A DNA stretch of 64,000 bases from JASHPR01 sp963842355. GTDB taxonomy: Bacteria > Actinomycetota > Actinomycetes > Streptosporangiales > Streptosporangiaceae. Location: positions 1,612,001 to 1,676,000 of the forward strand of contig CAWJGC010000004.1 of assembly GCA_963842355.1 (NCBI GenBank). Direction: 5' to 3'. Shown here one piece after another: positions 41,633 through 50,671 of the stretch. Made by a program: the position numbers and the translations under genes. Below the pieces are notes generated by a model, which saw only the letters and a program-made list of their open reading frames with translations, was not told where the DNA came from and ran no database searches. Numbering within the stretch: the stretch's first letter is position 1; each line of letters starts with the position of its first letter.

Positions 41633-44284
41633 TCAGCCCCGCCCGGGCATCAGCCTGATCGCCGCCGTCAGCCGCAGGTCTCGCGATGACCTCCCGACGT
41701 GCAGGGTGAACCGTCCCGTCGGCCAGAACCACCCGCCCGTGCGCTCGTCCCACCGGGCAAAGGCCCGGGCCGGCACCCGGAGCGTCACCTCGGCCGACCC
41801 GCCGGGCCCCGCGGTGACCGCCCCGAACCCGGCCAGCTCCCGCACCGGCCGGCCCGGGTCGCCCGGCGGCCCGGCCAGGTAGGCCTGGACCACCTCACGT
41901 CCCCGCCGGGTTCCGGTGTTACGCACCGTGACCGTCAGCTCGAGGTCGTCGCCGGCCGCCAGGTCCGTGGTCGCCGCCTGCAGCGACTCGTAGGCCCAGC
42001 TGGTGTAGCCGAGGCCGTGGCCGAACGGGAACTGCGGGCGGGACAGGTTCGCGTCGTACCCGCGATAGCCGATGAGCAGGCCCTCGTCGTAGGTGATCAG
42101 CCCGTCGCGCGGCACGGCGTGCAGGACCGGGCAGTCGGCCTCGCTGGCCGGCAGCGTGACAGGGAGCCGCCCGCCCGGCTCGGCCCGGCCGAGCAGGACG
42201 TCGGCCAGCGCCTCGCCCATGGCCTGGCCGGGCAGCCAGGCGTAGATCACGGCGGCGACCTGTCCCGCCCAGGGCATGAGCACGGGCATCCCCGCGTTCA
42301 CGACCACCACGGTCTGCGGGTTGACCGCGGCCACCTGGCGGACCAGCTCGTCCTGGCGGCCGGTCAGCGCGAGCGTGTCACGGTCGAAACCCTCGCTCTC
42401 GGCCATCTCGGCCGAACCGACCACCACCACCGCGGCGTCGGCCTGGCGCGCCGCCCACGCCGCCTCCGCGAGCAGACCGTCCTGATCGGCCACGGGCACG
42501 ATGCCGAGCCGCACGGCCAGCGGACCCTCGCCGTCGGCCGCCGGGCTGTACTCGAGCCGGATCTGCGTCTCGCGCCCGGCCTCCAGACCGACCGTGGCCC
42601 GGATCTCGCCGGGCCGGGCCATGGCCTCCACGGGATCGTCGGGGACGACGGTCGCCCCGTCGGCGACGACCGTGCCGTCGACCGTCAGCGTGAGGTGGCC
42701 GACGCCGGCCACGCCGAGCACGTGCGGCCCGCCGGAGTCCGGCCGGAACGACGTGATCAGCACGATCTTCCCGGCCTCGCCCCAGCCGATGCCCGGCGGG
42801 ACCTGATCCCACCAGGCCAGCGCCGTCGAGTTCCGGTGCTCGGCGGCCAGCAGGGCGCCGTCCCGGGCGCGGAACTCCAGGCGCAGGCCGGGCTGGCCGG
42901 AGCCCGGGTCGCGCAGCGACTCCGCCGCGGGCTCCGGGACCATCATCCAGGTCTGGCATCCCTCGGCCACGGTGACCTCGGCCTGCCCGGCCAGGGCCTC
43001 GGCCAGGGCGGCGGCCGGGGTGGACACGGTCACCGGCTTCACGACCGCGCTGCCGCCGCCGTGGATGGCCGGGCGGACCGCGTTCGGGCCGATCACGGCG
43101 ATCCGGCTGAGGGCGCCGGGATCGAAGGGAAGCGCGTCGCGTTCGTTGTGCAGCAGGACCAGCGACGCCGCCGTGGCGCGGCGCAGCAGCGCCCTGTCCA
43201 CGAGCGCTGAGTTGCCTCGGGGGGACGACCCCTCCAGAGCGGACACCGTGGACGGAACCGGAAGGGGTGAGGCGGCGAAGCCGGCGCCATCCGCGACGGC
43301 CGGCTGGAGGTCGGCCCGAGCGGATGGCGCGCGGGGGGGTCTGGGGGGTCGTCCCCCCCGAGGCAATACGGTCAGCGCGCCGACCCGGCGGGCCAGCCGG
43401 AGCAGCCGCGCCACCTTGTCGTCCAGGACCTCGGGCGTGACCGCGCCGTCGGCGACCGCCTGCGCGAGCTGTGCCCCCCAGGGCCCGTCCGGGCCCGGCA
43501 TGGCCAGGTCGAGCGCGGCCAGCGCCGTGGCCGCCGTGCTGCGGGCGGCGTGCCAGTCGGACGTGACCACGCCGTCGAAGCCCCACTCGTCCTTGAGCAC
43601 CGAACGCAGCAGGTACGCGTGCTCGGTCATCGGGATGCCGTTGACCTTGTTGTAGGCGGCCATGACCAGGGCCACCCCGGCCTGCCGTACGCAGGCCTCG
43701 AACGGGGCCAGGTACAGCTCGCGGAGCACCTGCTCGTCGATCCGGGCGTCGTAGGTCCAGCGCTGGGTCTCCGAGTCGTTGCCCACGAAATGCTTGACGG
43801 TCGCGGCCACGCCGGCGCTCTGCACGCCGCGGACGAACGCGACCCCGAGCCTGGCGGTCAGCACCGGGTCCTCGGAGAAGCACTCGAAGCCGCGGCCGCC
43901 GAGCGGCGTGCGCATCAGGTTGATCGTCGGCGCGAGCAGCACGTCGACGCCCTTGCCCCGCGCTTCGGCGCCCAGGGCCGCGGCGAGCTCGCGTACCAGG
44001 TCGGGGTCCCAGGTGGCACCGAGCGCGGAGGGGCAGGGCAGGCTGGACGATGGATGGCGCTCGTCCAGCAGGATGCCCCGCACCCCGGCCGGGCCGTCCG
44101 AAGTGATCATCGGCCGGAGCCCGAGCACGTCGGCGCCCTGCGTGCGCCAGCTGTCCGCGCCGGTCAGCAGCAGCACCTTCTCCTGCACGGACAGCGCGGC
44201 GATCGGGTCGGCCTGCACGGCCTCCCCGGCGCCCGCCCGGCCGGTGTCCCGGCCGGGCGGGCGCCCGTTAAATTGGGTTGTCAT
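41633..44284 (-). CDS. Beta-glucosidase/beta-glycosidase (GH3)
   Basis: An 883-aa GH3 enzyme. The N-terminal barrel has SDGPAGVRG, GGRGFECFSEDP, ATVKHFVGNDSE and the nucleophile Asp in VVTSDWHAARS. The alpha/beta sandwich domain has IAVIGPNA and VVVVGSAEMAESEGFDRD, where the Glu may be the acid/base. A PA14-like segment lies between, and a fibronectin-III-like domain ends the protein. Residues about 307-358 (LPRGGRPPRPP..GSSPRGN) look like an insertion, flanked in the DNA by 26-nt inverted repeats (43212-43366). No signal peptide, so hydrolysis is cytoplasmic after uptake. It is the last gene of the LacI-ABC operon. Confidence 0.92.
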   Translation of the reverse strand: MTTQFNGRPPGRDTGRAGAGEAVQADPIAALSVQEKVLLLTGADSWRTQGADVLGLRPMITSDGPAGVRGILLDERHPSSSLPCPSALGATWDPDLVRELAAALGAEARGKGVDVLLAPTINLMRTPLGGRGFECFSEDPVLTARLGVAFVRGVQSAGVAATVKHFVGNDSETQRWTYDARIDEQVLRELYLAPFEACVRQAGVALVMAAYNKVNGIPMTEHAYLLRSVLKDEWGFDGVVTSDWHAARSTAATALAALDLAMPGPDGPWGAQLAQAVADGAVTPEVLDDKVARLLRLARRVGALTVLPRGGRPPRPPRAPSARADLQPAVADGAGFAASPLPVPSTVSALEGSSPRGNSALVDRALLRRATAASLVLLHNERDALPFDPGALSRIAVIGPNAVRPAIHGGGSAVVKPVTVSTPAAALAEALAGQAEVTVAEGCQTWMMVPEPAAESLRDPGSGQPGLRLEFRARDGALLAAEHRNSTALAWWDQVPPGIGWGEAGKIVLITSFRPDSGGPHVLGVAGVGHLTLTVDGTVVADGATVVPDDPVEAMARPGEIRATVGLEAGRETQIRLEYSPAADGEGPLAVRLGIVPVADQDGLLAEAAWAARQADAAVVVVGSAEMAESEGFDRDTLALTGRQDELVRQVAAVNPQTVVVVNAGMPVLMPWAGQVAAVIYAWLPGQAMGEALADVLLGRAEPGGRLPVTLPASEADCPVLHAVPRDGLITYDEGLLIGYRGYDANLSRPQFPFGHGLGYTSWAYESLQAATTDLAAGDDLELTVTVRNTGTRRGREVVQAYLAGPPGDPGRPVRELAGFGAVTAGPGGSAEVTLRVPARAFARWDERTGGWFWPTGRFTLHVGRSSRDLRLTAAIRLMPGRG
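43212..43366. repeat. 155-bp palindrome-ended element inside the GH3 gene
   Basis: TTGCCTCGGGGGGACGACCC at 43212-43231 is inverted at 43341-43366 (one extra G and C). Inside is a second inverted repeat, CGCCATCCGC with GCGGATGGCG. The structure is like a small MITE or REP-type repeat. It is translated in frame as part of the glycosidase. Confidence 0.7.
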
Positions 44285-44324
44285 CGTGGCCCGTCGTTCC
44301 TGCGCCTCGACGTCAGGTGCCCGG

Positions 44325-46022
44325 TCAGGAGACCGGCTTGAGGTGGAGGATCGTCTCCTCGAGGTACGGCGAGTTGGTCGTCGGGTTCATGATCGGGTTG
44401 CTCGACGACGGCCAGCCGGTGTAGTCCCGGGTGGAGTATTCCCACCACGCCGCGCCGTAGAGCAGCGGGGCGACCGGGACCTGGGTGGTCATGATGTTCT
44501 CCAGCTTGGTGATCGCCGCCTGCTGGACCGACGGGTCGTTGCTGCCCGCGAACTGAGCGAGCGCGGCCTGCGTCGTCGGGTCGTTCCAGCGCCCGATGTT
44601 GGTCGCGGCCGGCTTGCCGACCGGAGCGGTCAGGCTCGCGTCCAGGTTGCCGTCGTAGACCTGGTACGGCGTCGGACCCTGGTTACTCCAGTGGATCGCG
44701 GTGTCGAAGTTGCCGTTGGTGATGTCACCCTGCCAGACGGTCGGGTTGCCGATGCCGTTGACGGTGACGTTGAACCCGAGCGCGTCGAGCTGCTTCGCGA
44801 TGTCCTGGGCATCGAGGTAGTAGTCGCTGTAGGGGATCGGGTCGGAGATCGAGAAGCTGATCGTCTTGCCGTTCTTGGTCCACTTGCCGCCGGCCTTGCT
44901 CCAGCCGTCGGCCGTGAGGATGGAGCTGACCTTGGCCGCGTCGCCCCCCGAGGGGAGGTTGTTGGCCAGCGACGGGCTCAGGTAGCTGTTCGCCGCGGGG
45001 AGCAGCAGCCCGCTGGTCGAGGTTTCCGGCAGCTCGTAGCCGGTCTCCCCCTGCGCGGAGAGCTGCTGCCGGTTGATGCCGTAGCTGACCGCCTGCCGGA
45101 CGGCCGGGTCGTTCAGCGGCGCCTTGGTGACGTTGAAGAAGAGCGACACCACGTTGTTGGCGGTCAGGTAGGGAGAGCTGGGGAACCAGGTGTGGTTGTC
45201 CGGGCTCTTGGCCAGGTAGACGCCCTGGACGTTGGCGATGTCGTTGCCGGCCAGGTCGATCTGGCCGGTCGCGAGCGGGTTGACGATGTTGAAGTTCTGG
45301 TTATAAGCGGGATAGGAGATCTCCGGGACGTGGACCGCGCTCTTGTTCCAGTAGTACGGGTTGGCCTTGAGGGTGAAGCCCTGCGGCGTGAACTTGTCGA
45401 GCATGTACGGGCCCGTGCCGACCGGGTTCGGGTCGGCGAACGTGACCGGGTTCACGCTCGACCAGATGTGCTGCGGCACGATGTAGACCTGCCCGATCAG
45501 GAACAGGTTGGCGTACTCCGGCGCGCTGAAGTTCAGCACCGCCGTGGTCGAGTTGGGGGCCGAGGCGCTGGCCGGCACCGGGGTCCCGTCGGTGTCCAGG
45601 CCGGGGTTCGTCCTGATCATGTTGAACGTGAACGCGACGTCGCTGGCGCTGAACGGCTTGCCGTCGTTCCACTTCACCCCCGAGCGCGTCGTGATCGTCA
45701 GCGTCTTGCCGCTGTTGGACCAGCTGTACCCGGTACCCAGGACGTCGAAGGGCGCCTCGCTGGGGTTCAGGATGTTCCAGATGAACAGCGGCTCGTTGTA
45801 CAGGCCTTCCGCGGTCACCCCGCCCGGCCCTCCGGTGGAGGTCGCGGAGTACGGGTTGAAGGTGTCGGTCATCGGCGACAGGGGGGTGTCGTCGACGACG
45901 AGCGGCTTGCCGGTGCCTGATGATGAGGTGCTTGGCTTGCTCGAGCCCGAGCTGCTGCAGGCCGCCACCGCGATGCTCAGGATGGCGCCCACAGCCAGGC
46001 TCTTTATCACTGCATGTTGCAT
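44325..46022 (-). CDS. ABC transporter substrate-binding lipoprotein (SBP family 5)
   Basis: A 565-aa extracellular solute-binding protein of the peptide/Opp class. The signal peptide ends in a lipobox, AVAAC, with C22 as the lipidated residue. Family signatures are GVKWNDGKPFSASDVAFTFN, PVGTGPYMLDKF, NPYYWN, VRQAVSYGINRQQL and LDALGFNVTVNG. In some operons these proteins bind oligosaccharides rather than peptides; the downstream GH3 gene (40 nt away) supports a beta-linked oligosaccharide here. A 7-bp hairpin lies upstream in the message at 46044-46062. Confidence 0.92.
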   Translation of the reverse strand: MQHAVIKSLAVGAILSIAVAACSSSGSSKPSTSSSGTGKPLVVDDTPLSPMTDTFNPYSATSTGGPGGVTAEGLYNEPLFIWNILNPSEAPFDVLGTGYSWSNSGKTLTITTRSGVKWNDGKPFSASDVAFTFNMIRTNPGLDTDGTPVPASASAPNSTTAVLNFSAPEYANLFLIGQVYIVPQHIWSSVNPVTFADPNPVGTGPYMLDKFTPQGFTLKANPYYWNKSAVHVPEISYPAYNQNFNIVNPLATGQIDLAGNDIANVQGVYLAKSPDNHTWFPSSPYLTANNVVSLFFNVTKAPLNDPAVRQAVSYGINRQQLSAQGETGYELPETSTSGLLLPAANSYLSPSLANNLPSGGDAAKVSSILTADGWSKAGGKWTKNGKTISFSISDPIPYSDYYLDAQDIAKQLDALGFNVTVNGIGNPTVWQGDITNGNFDTAIHWSNQGPTPYQVYDGNLDASLTAPVGKPAATNIGRWNDPTTQAALAQFAGSNDPSVQQAAITKLENIMTTQVPVAPLLYGAAWWEYSTRDYTGWPSSSNPIMNPTTNSPYLEETILHLKPVS

Positions 46023-46043
46023 TGCTTAAACTCCGTTGTGCCC

Positions 46044-46062
46044 GGCCGGCTTGTTGCCGGCC
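46044..46062 (-). promoter_or_regulatory. Hairpin between the ATPase and binding-protein genes
   Basis: GGCCGGC-TTGTT-GCCGGCC in the 178-nt gap before the lipoprotein gene. Such intercistronic hairpins commonly stabilise the binding-protein message or attenuate readthrough; a separate promoter could also lie in this gap. The rest of the gap shows no feature. Confidence 0.45.
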
Positions 46063-46200
46063 TGTTGTGAACGACCGTGTCGGGGTCTGTTGTCAATTCG
46101 GCGGCGCCGGCCGGCCGGGCGTGCCCCTGTGCCGGCCTGCGTCTGGTGCTGTACTGCTCGCGGACTGCGTTTGGCGCCCGCTACGGGGCGTCCGGGTTCG

Positions 46201-47370
46201 TCACGGCTCCTCCTTCTTCTCTTCTCCAGGGTCGGGTGCGGAACTGTGCGGGAGCTGATCGTCTGCTGGCGGGCGGGTGAGCGGGCTGGCCTGGGCGGCG
46301 TCCAGGCCGGGGGCGTGCAGCCAGCAGGCGCTGACGTGACCGGCGCCGACGTCGAACCCGTCCGGGGCGGTATCGGCGCAGATGGCCATCGCGTGCGGGC
46401 AGCGCGGATGGAAGCGGCACCCTGGCGGCGGCGCCACCAGGCTCGGCGGGGCGCCGCGGCGGCCGAGCGCGGGCGGCTCGGTGCGGTCCGGGTCGGGCGC
46501 CGCGCTGAGCAGCAGCTGGGTATACGGATGCGCGGGCTGGTCGGTGATCGCCTGGGCCGGCCCGGACTCGATGATCTGGCCGGCGTACATCACGGCGATC
46601 GTGTCGGCGAGGTACCTGGCCGAGGCGATGTCGTGGGTGATGTAGAGGATGGCGAGCCGCTCCCGGTCGCGCAGGTCACTGAGCAGGTTGAGGACGCCGA
46701 GCCGGATCGAGACGTCCAGCATCGAGACCGGCTCGTCGGCCAGCAGCACCCGCGGCCGCACCGCGAGCGCGCGGGCTATCGCCACGCGCTGGCGCTGGCC
46801 CCCGGACAGCTCGTGCGGGTACTTGCCGGCGAACTGATCCGCCGGGGTGAGCGCCACCCGCTCCAGCAGGCCCGCGATCGCATCGTCCAGGCTGACCCCC
46901 GGGGTCAGCAGCCCGTGCACCTGGAGCGGCCGGGCCAGGTGGTAACGGACCTCGTGCACGGGGTTGAGCGAGGAGAACGGGTCCTGCAGGACCATCTGCA
47001 CCTGGCGCGCGTACTCGCGCCGGCCGCGGCCGGAGGGCGGCATCGGGCGGCCGCCGAACAGCAGCTGGCCCGAGGTCGGCGTGAGCAGCCTGCACAGCAG
47101 CCTGGCCAGCGTGGACTTGCCCGAGCCGCTCTCGCCGACCACGGCGGTGACCCGTGCCTCGGCGAGCGCGAGCGACACGTCCTCGACCGCGTGCACGACG
47201 TCGCCCCCTTTGGCGCGCCCGGCCTGGCCCGGCCCGCGCCGCCCTCGGCGGGTCCCGAGCCGGCCGGCGGACACCGCGTGGCGGGTGGCGAAGTGCTTGG
47301 TGAGGTTGCGCGCTTCCAGCAGCGGCGTCCCGGTCTCGGGCGTCGGCGCGGTCCCTGCGAGCTGCGTCAC
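46201..47370 (-). CDS. Opp-type ABC transporter ATPase 2 (OppF/DppF-like)
   Basis: A 389-aa ATPase. Walker A is GESGSGKSTLA, the signature HELSGGQRQRV, Walker B VLLADEPVSMLD, and the H-loop YITHDIASARY. The C-terminal oligopeptide-type extension has HPYTQLL, then CRFHPRCPHAMAIC, whose cysteines may bind an Fe-S cluster. GTG 47370 overlaps the previous stop (GTGA), so the two ATPases are coupled. It carries an unusual 30-residue Gly/Arg-rich insert near residue 40 before the Walker A motif. Confidence 0.9.
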   Translation of the reverse strand: MTQLAGTAPTPETGTPLLEARNLTKHFATRHAVSAGRLGTRRGRRGPGQAGRAKGGDVVHAVEDVSLALAEARVTAVVGESGSGKSTLARLLCRLLTPTSGQLLFGGRPMPPSGRGRREYARQVQMVLQDPFSSLNPVHEVRYHLARPLQVHGLLTPGVSLDDAIAGLLERVALTPADQFAGKYPHELSGGQRQRVAIARALAVRPRVLLADEPVSMLDVSIRLGVLNLLSDLRDRERLAILYITHDIASARYLADTIAVMYAGQIIESGPAQAITDQPAHPYTQLLLSAAPDPDRTEPPALGRRGAPPSLVAPPPGCRFHPRCPHAMAICADTAPDGFDVGAGHVSACWLHAPGLDAAQASPLTRPPADDQLPHSSAPDPGEEKKEEP

Positions 47371-48482
47371 GGTCGGCTCCCCACGTTGGGCGCGGCGGGT
47401 CGCGCGGTGGTGGCCGGGCCGGGGCTCGTGGTGTCGGCCTGGCCGGGCGCGGGCACCGCAAGCTCGGCGGGCGCGGGCGCGGTGCCGTCCTGCAGCCAGC
47501 ACGCGGCGACCCGGCCGCGGCCGGAGTTCAGGTGCAGCAGCGGTGGTACGTCCGTACGGCACCGGTCCATCACGTACGGGCAGCGCGGGTGGAAGACGCA
47601 CCCGGCCGGCCGCCGCCGCAGGTCCGGCGGCGAGCCCGGGATGCCGGTCATGGGCCGCCTCGGCCCGCGCAGGGCCGGGAACGAGCGGAGCAGCCCGAGG
47701 CTGTAGGGATGGCGGGGCGCGCGGAACAGCGCGGCGGCGTCGGCCCGCTCCACTACCCGGCCGGCGTACATCACCGCGATCGAGTCCGCGATCTCGATGA
47801 GCAGCGACAGGTCGTGGGTGATGAACAGCACGGCGAAGCCTAGCCGCTCGCGCAGCGCCATGAGCTCCTCGAGGATCTCCCGCTGGGTGACCACGTCCAG
47901 CGCCGTGGTGGGCTCGTCCATGATCACGACCTGCGGCTCCAGGGCCAGGGCCATCGCGATCATCACCCGCTGCCTCATGCCGCCCGAGAGCTGATGCGGA
48001 TAACTGCCGAGCCGGTCGGCGTTGATGCCGACCATCGCCAGCAGCTCGGCGGTCCGCGCCCGGCGCTCGGCGCTGCTCAGGCCCGGCCGGTGCGCCTGCA
48101 GCACGTCGGTGAGCTGGGACCGGATGGACAGTACCGGGTTGAGCGCGTTCATGGCACTCTGCAACACGACGGAGATCTGCGACCAGCGCAGCGCGCGCAG
48201 CGCGCCCTCGTCGGCGGCGAGCAGGTCCACCGTGCTGCCCGGACTCGGGTGGTAGACCACGCTGCCGCCGGTGATCATTCCGGGGGCCCGGAGCAGCCGG
48301 GTGATGGCGTAGGCCAGGGTGGACTTGCCGCTGCCGCTCTCTCCGGCCAGGCCGAGCACCTCTCTGTGGTGCAGCACCAGGTCGGCGTCGATGACCGCGT
48401 GCACGGCGTCCGGGCCCGCACCGTAGTCCGCGCACAGGCCGGCCACTTCGAGCAGGGGCTGGCCAGCCCGGCGGCCGCTCAC
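47367..48482 (-). CDS. Opp-type ABC transporter ATPase 1 (OppD/DppD-like)
   Basis: A 371-aa ATPase: Walker A GESGSGKSTLA, Q-loop VVLQSAMNALNPV, signature HQLSGGMRQRV, Walker B VVIMDEPTTALD and H-loop FITHDLSLL. The C terminus has HPYSLGLLRSFP and CVFHPRCPYVMDRC. GTG 48482 overlaps the permease stop (GTGA). It forms a heterodimer with ATPase 2. The C-terminal tail is Ala/Pro-rich. Confidence 0.92.
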   Translation of the reverse strand: MSGRRAGQPLLEVAGLCADYGAGPDAVHAVIDADLVLHHREVLGLAGESGSGKSTLAYAITRLLRAPGMITGGSVVYHPSPGSTVDLLAADEGALRALRWSQISVVLQSAMNALNPVLSIRSQLTDVLQAHRPGLSSAERRARTAELLAMVGINADRLGSYPHQLSGGMRQRVMIAMALALEPQVVIMDEPTTALDVVTQREILEELMALRERLGFAVLFITHDLSLLIEIADSIAVMYAGRVVERADAAALFRAPRHPYSLGLLRSFPALRGPRRPMTGIPGSPPDLRRRPAGCVFHPRCPYVMDRCRTDVPPLLHLNSGRGRVAACWLQDGTAPAPAELAVPAPGQADTTSPGPATTARPAAPNVGSRP

Positions 48483-49672
48483 TGCGGCCCCCCGCCGCGC
48501 GAGCCCGGACCGCGCGAGTTCTTGCCGCGCGGGCCCAGCCCGCGCCAGCCGCGGCCGCTCCCGGCCCGGCTCGGGGCGAGCAGGTCCGCCCCGCCTCCGC
48601 CGCGTTCTGGGGGATGCGTCGATGCCGCACCGTTGACCGCAGTCAGCGGCGTGGAAGCCACGACCGGCGTGACCCCGAGCACGAAGCGCCTGGGCAGGCG
48701 GGCGGCCCCGGGTACCCCCGCGCGCCGGGCACGGCGGCGGGACAGCCCGGCTGCGCGCAGCCGCGGGTTGATGAACTCGTCGATCCCGAAGTTGAGCAGG
48801 GCCAGCGCGGTGCCGAGAAAGGCCACGGCGAGCCCCGGCGGGAGGAACAGCCACCAGTATCCGCTCTGCTCCGCGCCGGCCTCCTGGGCGTAGAAGAGCA
48901 TCCCGCCCCAGCTCAGGTGGTTGGGATTGACCAGGCCGAGGAAGGCCAGGGCGGTATAGGTGCCGACCCCGTAGAGCACGGTGAACAGGAACGACGAGGC
49001 CAGGATCGGAATCAGGTTGGGCAGGATCTCGAAGCCGATGATCCGCCAGCCGCGCTCGCCGATGATCCGCGCCGACTCCACGTAGTCCCGGCTGCGTAGC
49101 GACAGCGTCTGGGCCCGGAGCACGCGCGCGCCCCAGGCCCAGCCGGTGATGGCGATGATCAGCCCGATCAGCAGGTCGTCGCTGCCCTGGGAGCTCGGCA
49201 GGAAGCCGAAGACGATGATGAGCAGCGGCAGGGCCGGTATCACCAGGAAGAAGTTGGCCAGCATCGAGAGCAGGTCATCGGACAGGCCGCTCGCGTAGCC
49301 CGCCGTCACGCCGATGACCACCGACAGCACGGTCGCGACCAGCCCGGCCACGAACGCCACCAGGATCGTGCTCCGGCCGCCGGCGAGCAGCTGCGAGAGC
49401 ACGTCCTGCTGCTGCTGGGTGGTGCCGAGCAGGTGCGCGGCGGACGGGGGCTGCGGAAAGTTGACCGTGGTGGAAAAGGTCCGGCTGGGATCGTAGGGCG
49501 CGATCCAGGACCCGAAGACGGCGAGAAGCAGGAACAAGACCAGCGTCCCCAGGCCGATGAGGACCTTCGGTGACCGGGGCAGCCGGTGGTGGCGGGCGAC
49601 GGCGTCCGGGGGGATCACGCCCGGGTCGGCGGCGGGCGCGCCGCCCAGGTCCGTGCTGGTACCGATGGCCAT
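48479..49672 (-). CDS. Opp-type ABC transporter permease 2 (DppC-like)
   Basis: A 397-aa membrane protein with the DppC layout: APYDPSRTFSTTVNFPQPPS, HLLGTTQQQQDVLSQLLAGG, GVTAGYASGLSDDLL and the EAA loop around RSRDYVESARIIGERGWRII. It has about six TM helices. After the usual end (EFINPRLRAAG) a roughly 95-residue basic, Gly/Pro-rich tail is added, much longer than in typical DppC (about 300 aa). The tail reaches into the next gene's start and may be an acquired extension. Confidence 0.9.
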   Translation of the reverse strand: MAIGTSTDLGGAPAADPGVIPPDAVARHHRLPRSPKVLIGLGTLVLFLLLAVFGSWIAPYDPSRTFSTTVNFPQPPSAAHLLGTTQQQQDVLSQLLAGGRSTILVAFVAGLVATVLSVVIGVTAGYASGLSDDLLSMLANFFLVIPALPLLIIVFGFLPSSQGSDDLLIGLIIAITGWAWGARVLRAQTLSLRSRDYVESARIIGERGWRIIGFEILPNLIPILASSFLFTVLYGVGTYTALAFLGLVNPNHLSWGGMLFYAQEAGAEQSGYWWLFLPPGLAVAFLGTALALLNFGIDEFINPRLRAAGLSRRRARRAGVPGAARLPRRFVLGVTPVVASTPLTAVNGAASTHPPERGGGGADLLAPSRAGSGRGWRGLGPRGKNSRGPGSRGGGPQ

Positions 49673-49675
49673 GGC

Positions 49676-50656
49676 TCAGGCCTCCCGCCGGATACGCGGA
49701 TCGAGGAACACGTAGACGAAGTCGGCGGTTAGGTTCGCCACCAGGACGGCCATGGTGATGACCAGGAAGATGCCCTGGAGCAGTGCGTAGTCGCCGTCCT
49801 GCACGGCGCTGAGCAGGATGAAGCCGAGCCCCGGGTAGCTGAAGACGATCTCGGTCAGCAGCGCGCCCGATACCACGAAGCCGATCGCCAGCGAGAAGCT
49901 GGAGATGCTCGGCAAGATCGCGTTCCGGGCGGCATACCAGATCACCCGGCGCTTCGGCAGGCCCTTGGCCTGCGCGATCAGGACGTAGTCCTCGTCCATC
50001 GTGGTGATCATGACGTTCCGCATGCCGACGATCCAGCCCGCCGCGGAGGCGACCACGATCGTCAGCGCGGGCAGCACCGCGTGATCGAGGACGTCGCTGA
50101 TGTACGTCCAGTTCATGGCCGGGAAGTCGAGGTTGTTGCGGGCACTGCCGGCCGGGAACCAGCCCAGCCTGATGGCGAACAGGTCGATCGCCAGGAAGGC
50201 CAGGAAGAAGTACGGTGCGGCCTGGAAGAACGTCGTGGCCGGCAGCAGGTTGTCCAGCCAGCTTCCGCGCCGCCAGGCCACCAGGACGCCGAGCAGTGTG
50301 CCGGCCGCGAAGCTGATCAAGGTCGCCGTGCCGACCAGGCCGAGCGTCCACGGCAGCGCGCCCCGGATCACGGTGGTCACCGGGACCAGGCCGTTGCTGG
50401 TCGAGATGCCCAGGTTCCCGTGCGCCAGGTTGCTCCAGTAATGCAGGTACTGGCCCCAGATGCCCTCCCGGGTGTTCGCGCCGAACTGGAGTTCCAGCGC
50501 GCGCAGCGTCGCCTTCGTGACCACCTGGCCCTGCATGTGGGCGAGCACGGCGTCGACCGGGTTGCCCGGCATCACCCGGGGGATGAGGAAGTCGACGGTG
50601 ACCGCGGCGATGGCCGTGATGATGTAGAACCCGATCCTCCGGCTGATCACGCGCAT
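49676..50656 (-). CDS. Opp-type ABC transporter permease 1 (DppB-like)
   Basis: A 326-aa membrane protein: FLIPRVMPGNPVDAVLA near the N terminus, DLGIST-like HGNLGISTSN, the EAA-loop segment DEDYVLIAQAKGLPKRRVI and the final FVYVFLDPRIR. Six TM helices fit the BPD_transp_1 fold. It lies 15 nt after lacI and 3 nt before DppC, so the whole set is one operon. Confidence 0.92.
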   Translation of the reverse strand: MRVISRRIGFYIITAIAAVTVDFLIPRVMPGNPVDAVLAHMQGQVVTKATLRALELQFGANTREGIWGQYLHYWSNLAHGNLGISTSNGLVPVTTVIRGALPWTLGLVGTATLISFAAGTLLGVLVAWRRGSWLDNLLPATTFFQAAPYFFLAFLAIDLFAIRLGWFPAGSARNNLDFPAMNWTYISDVLDHAVLPALTIVVASAAGWIVGMRNVMITTMDEDYVLIAQAKGLPKRRVIWYAARNAILPSISSFSLAIGFVVSGALLTEIVFSYPGLGFILLSAVQDGDYALLQGIFLVITMAVLVANLTADFVYVFLDPRIRREA

Positions 50657-50671
50657 GGCCCCGGGCTCCGT

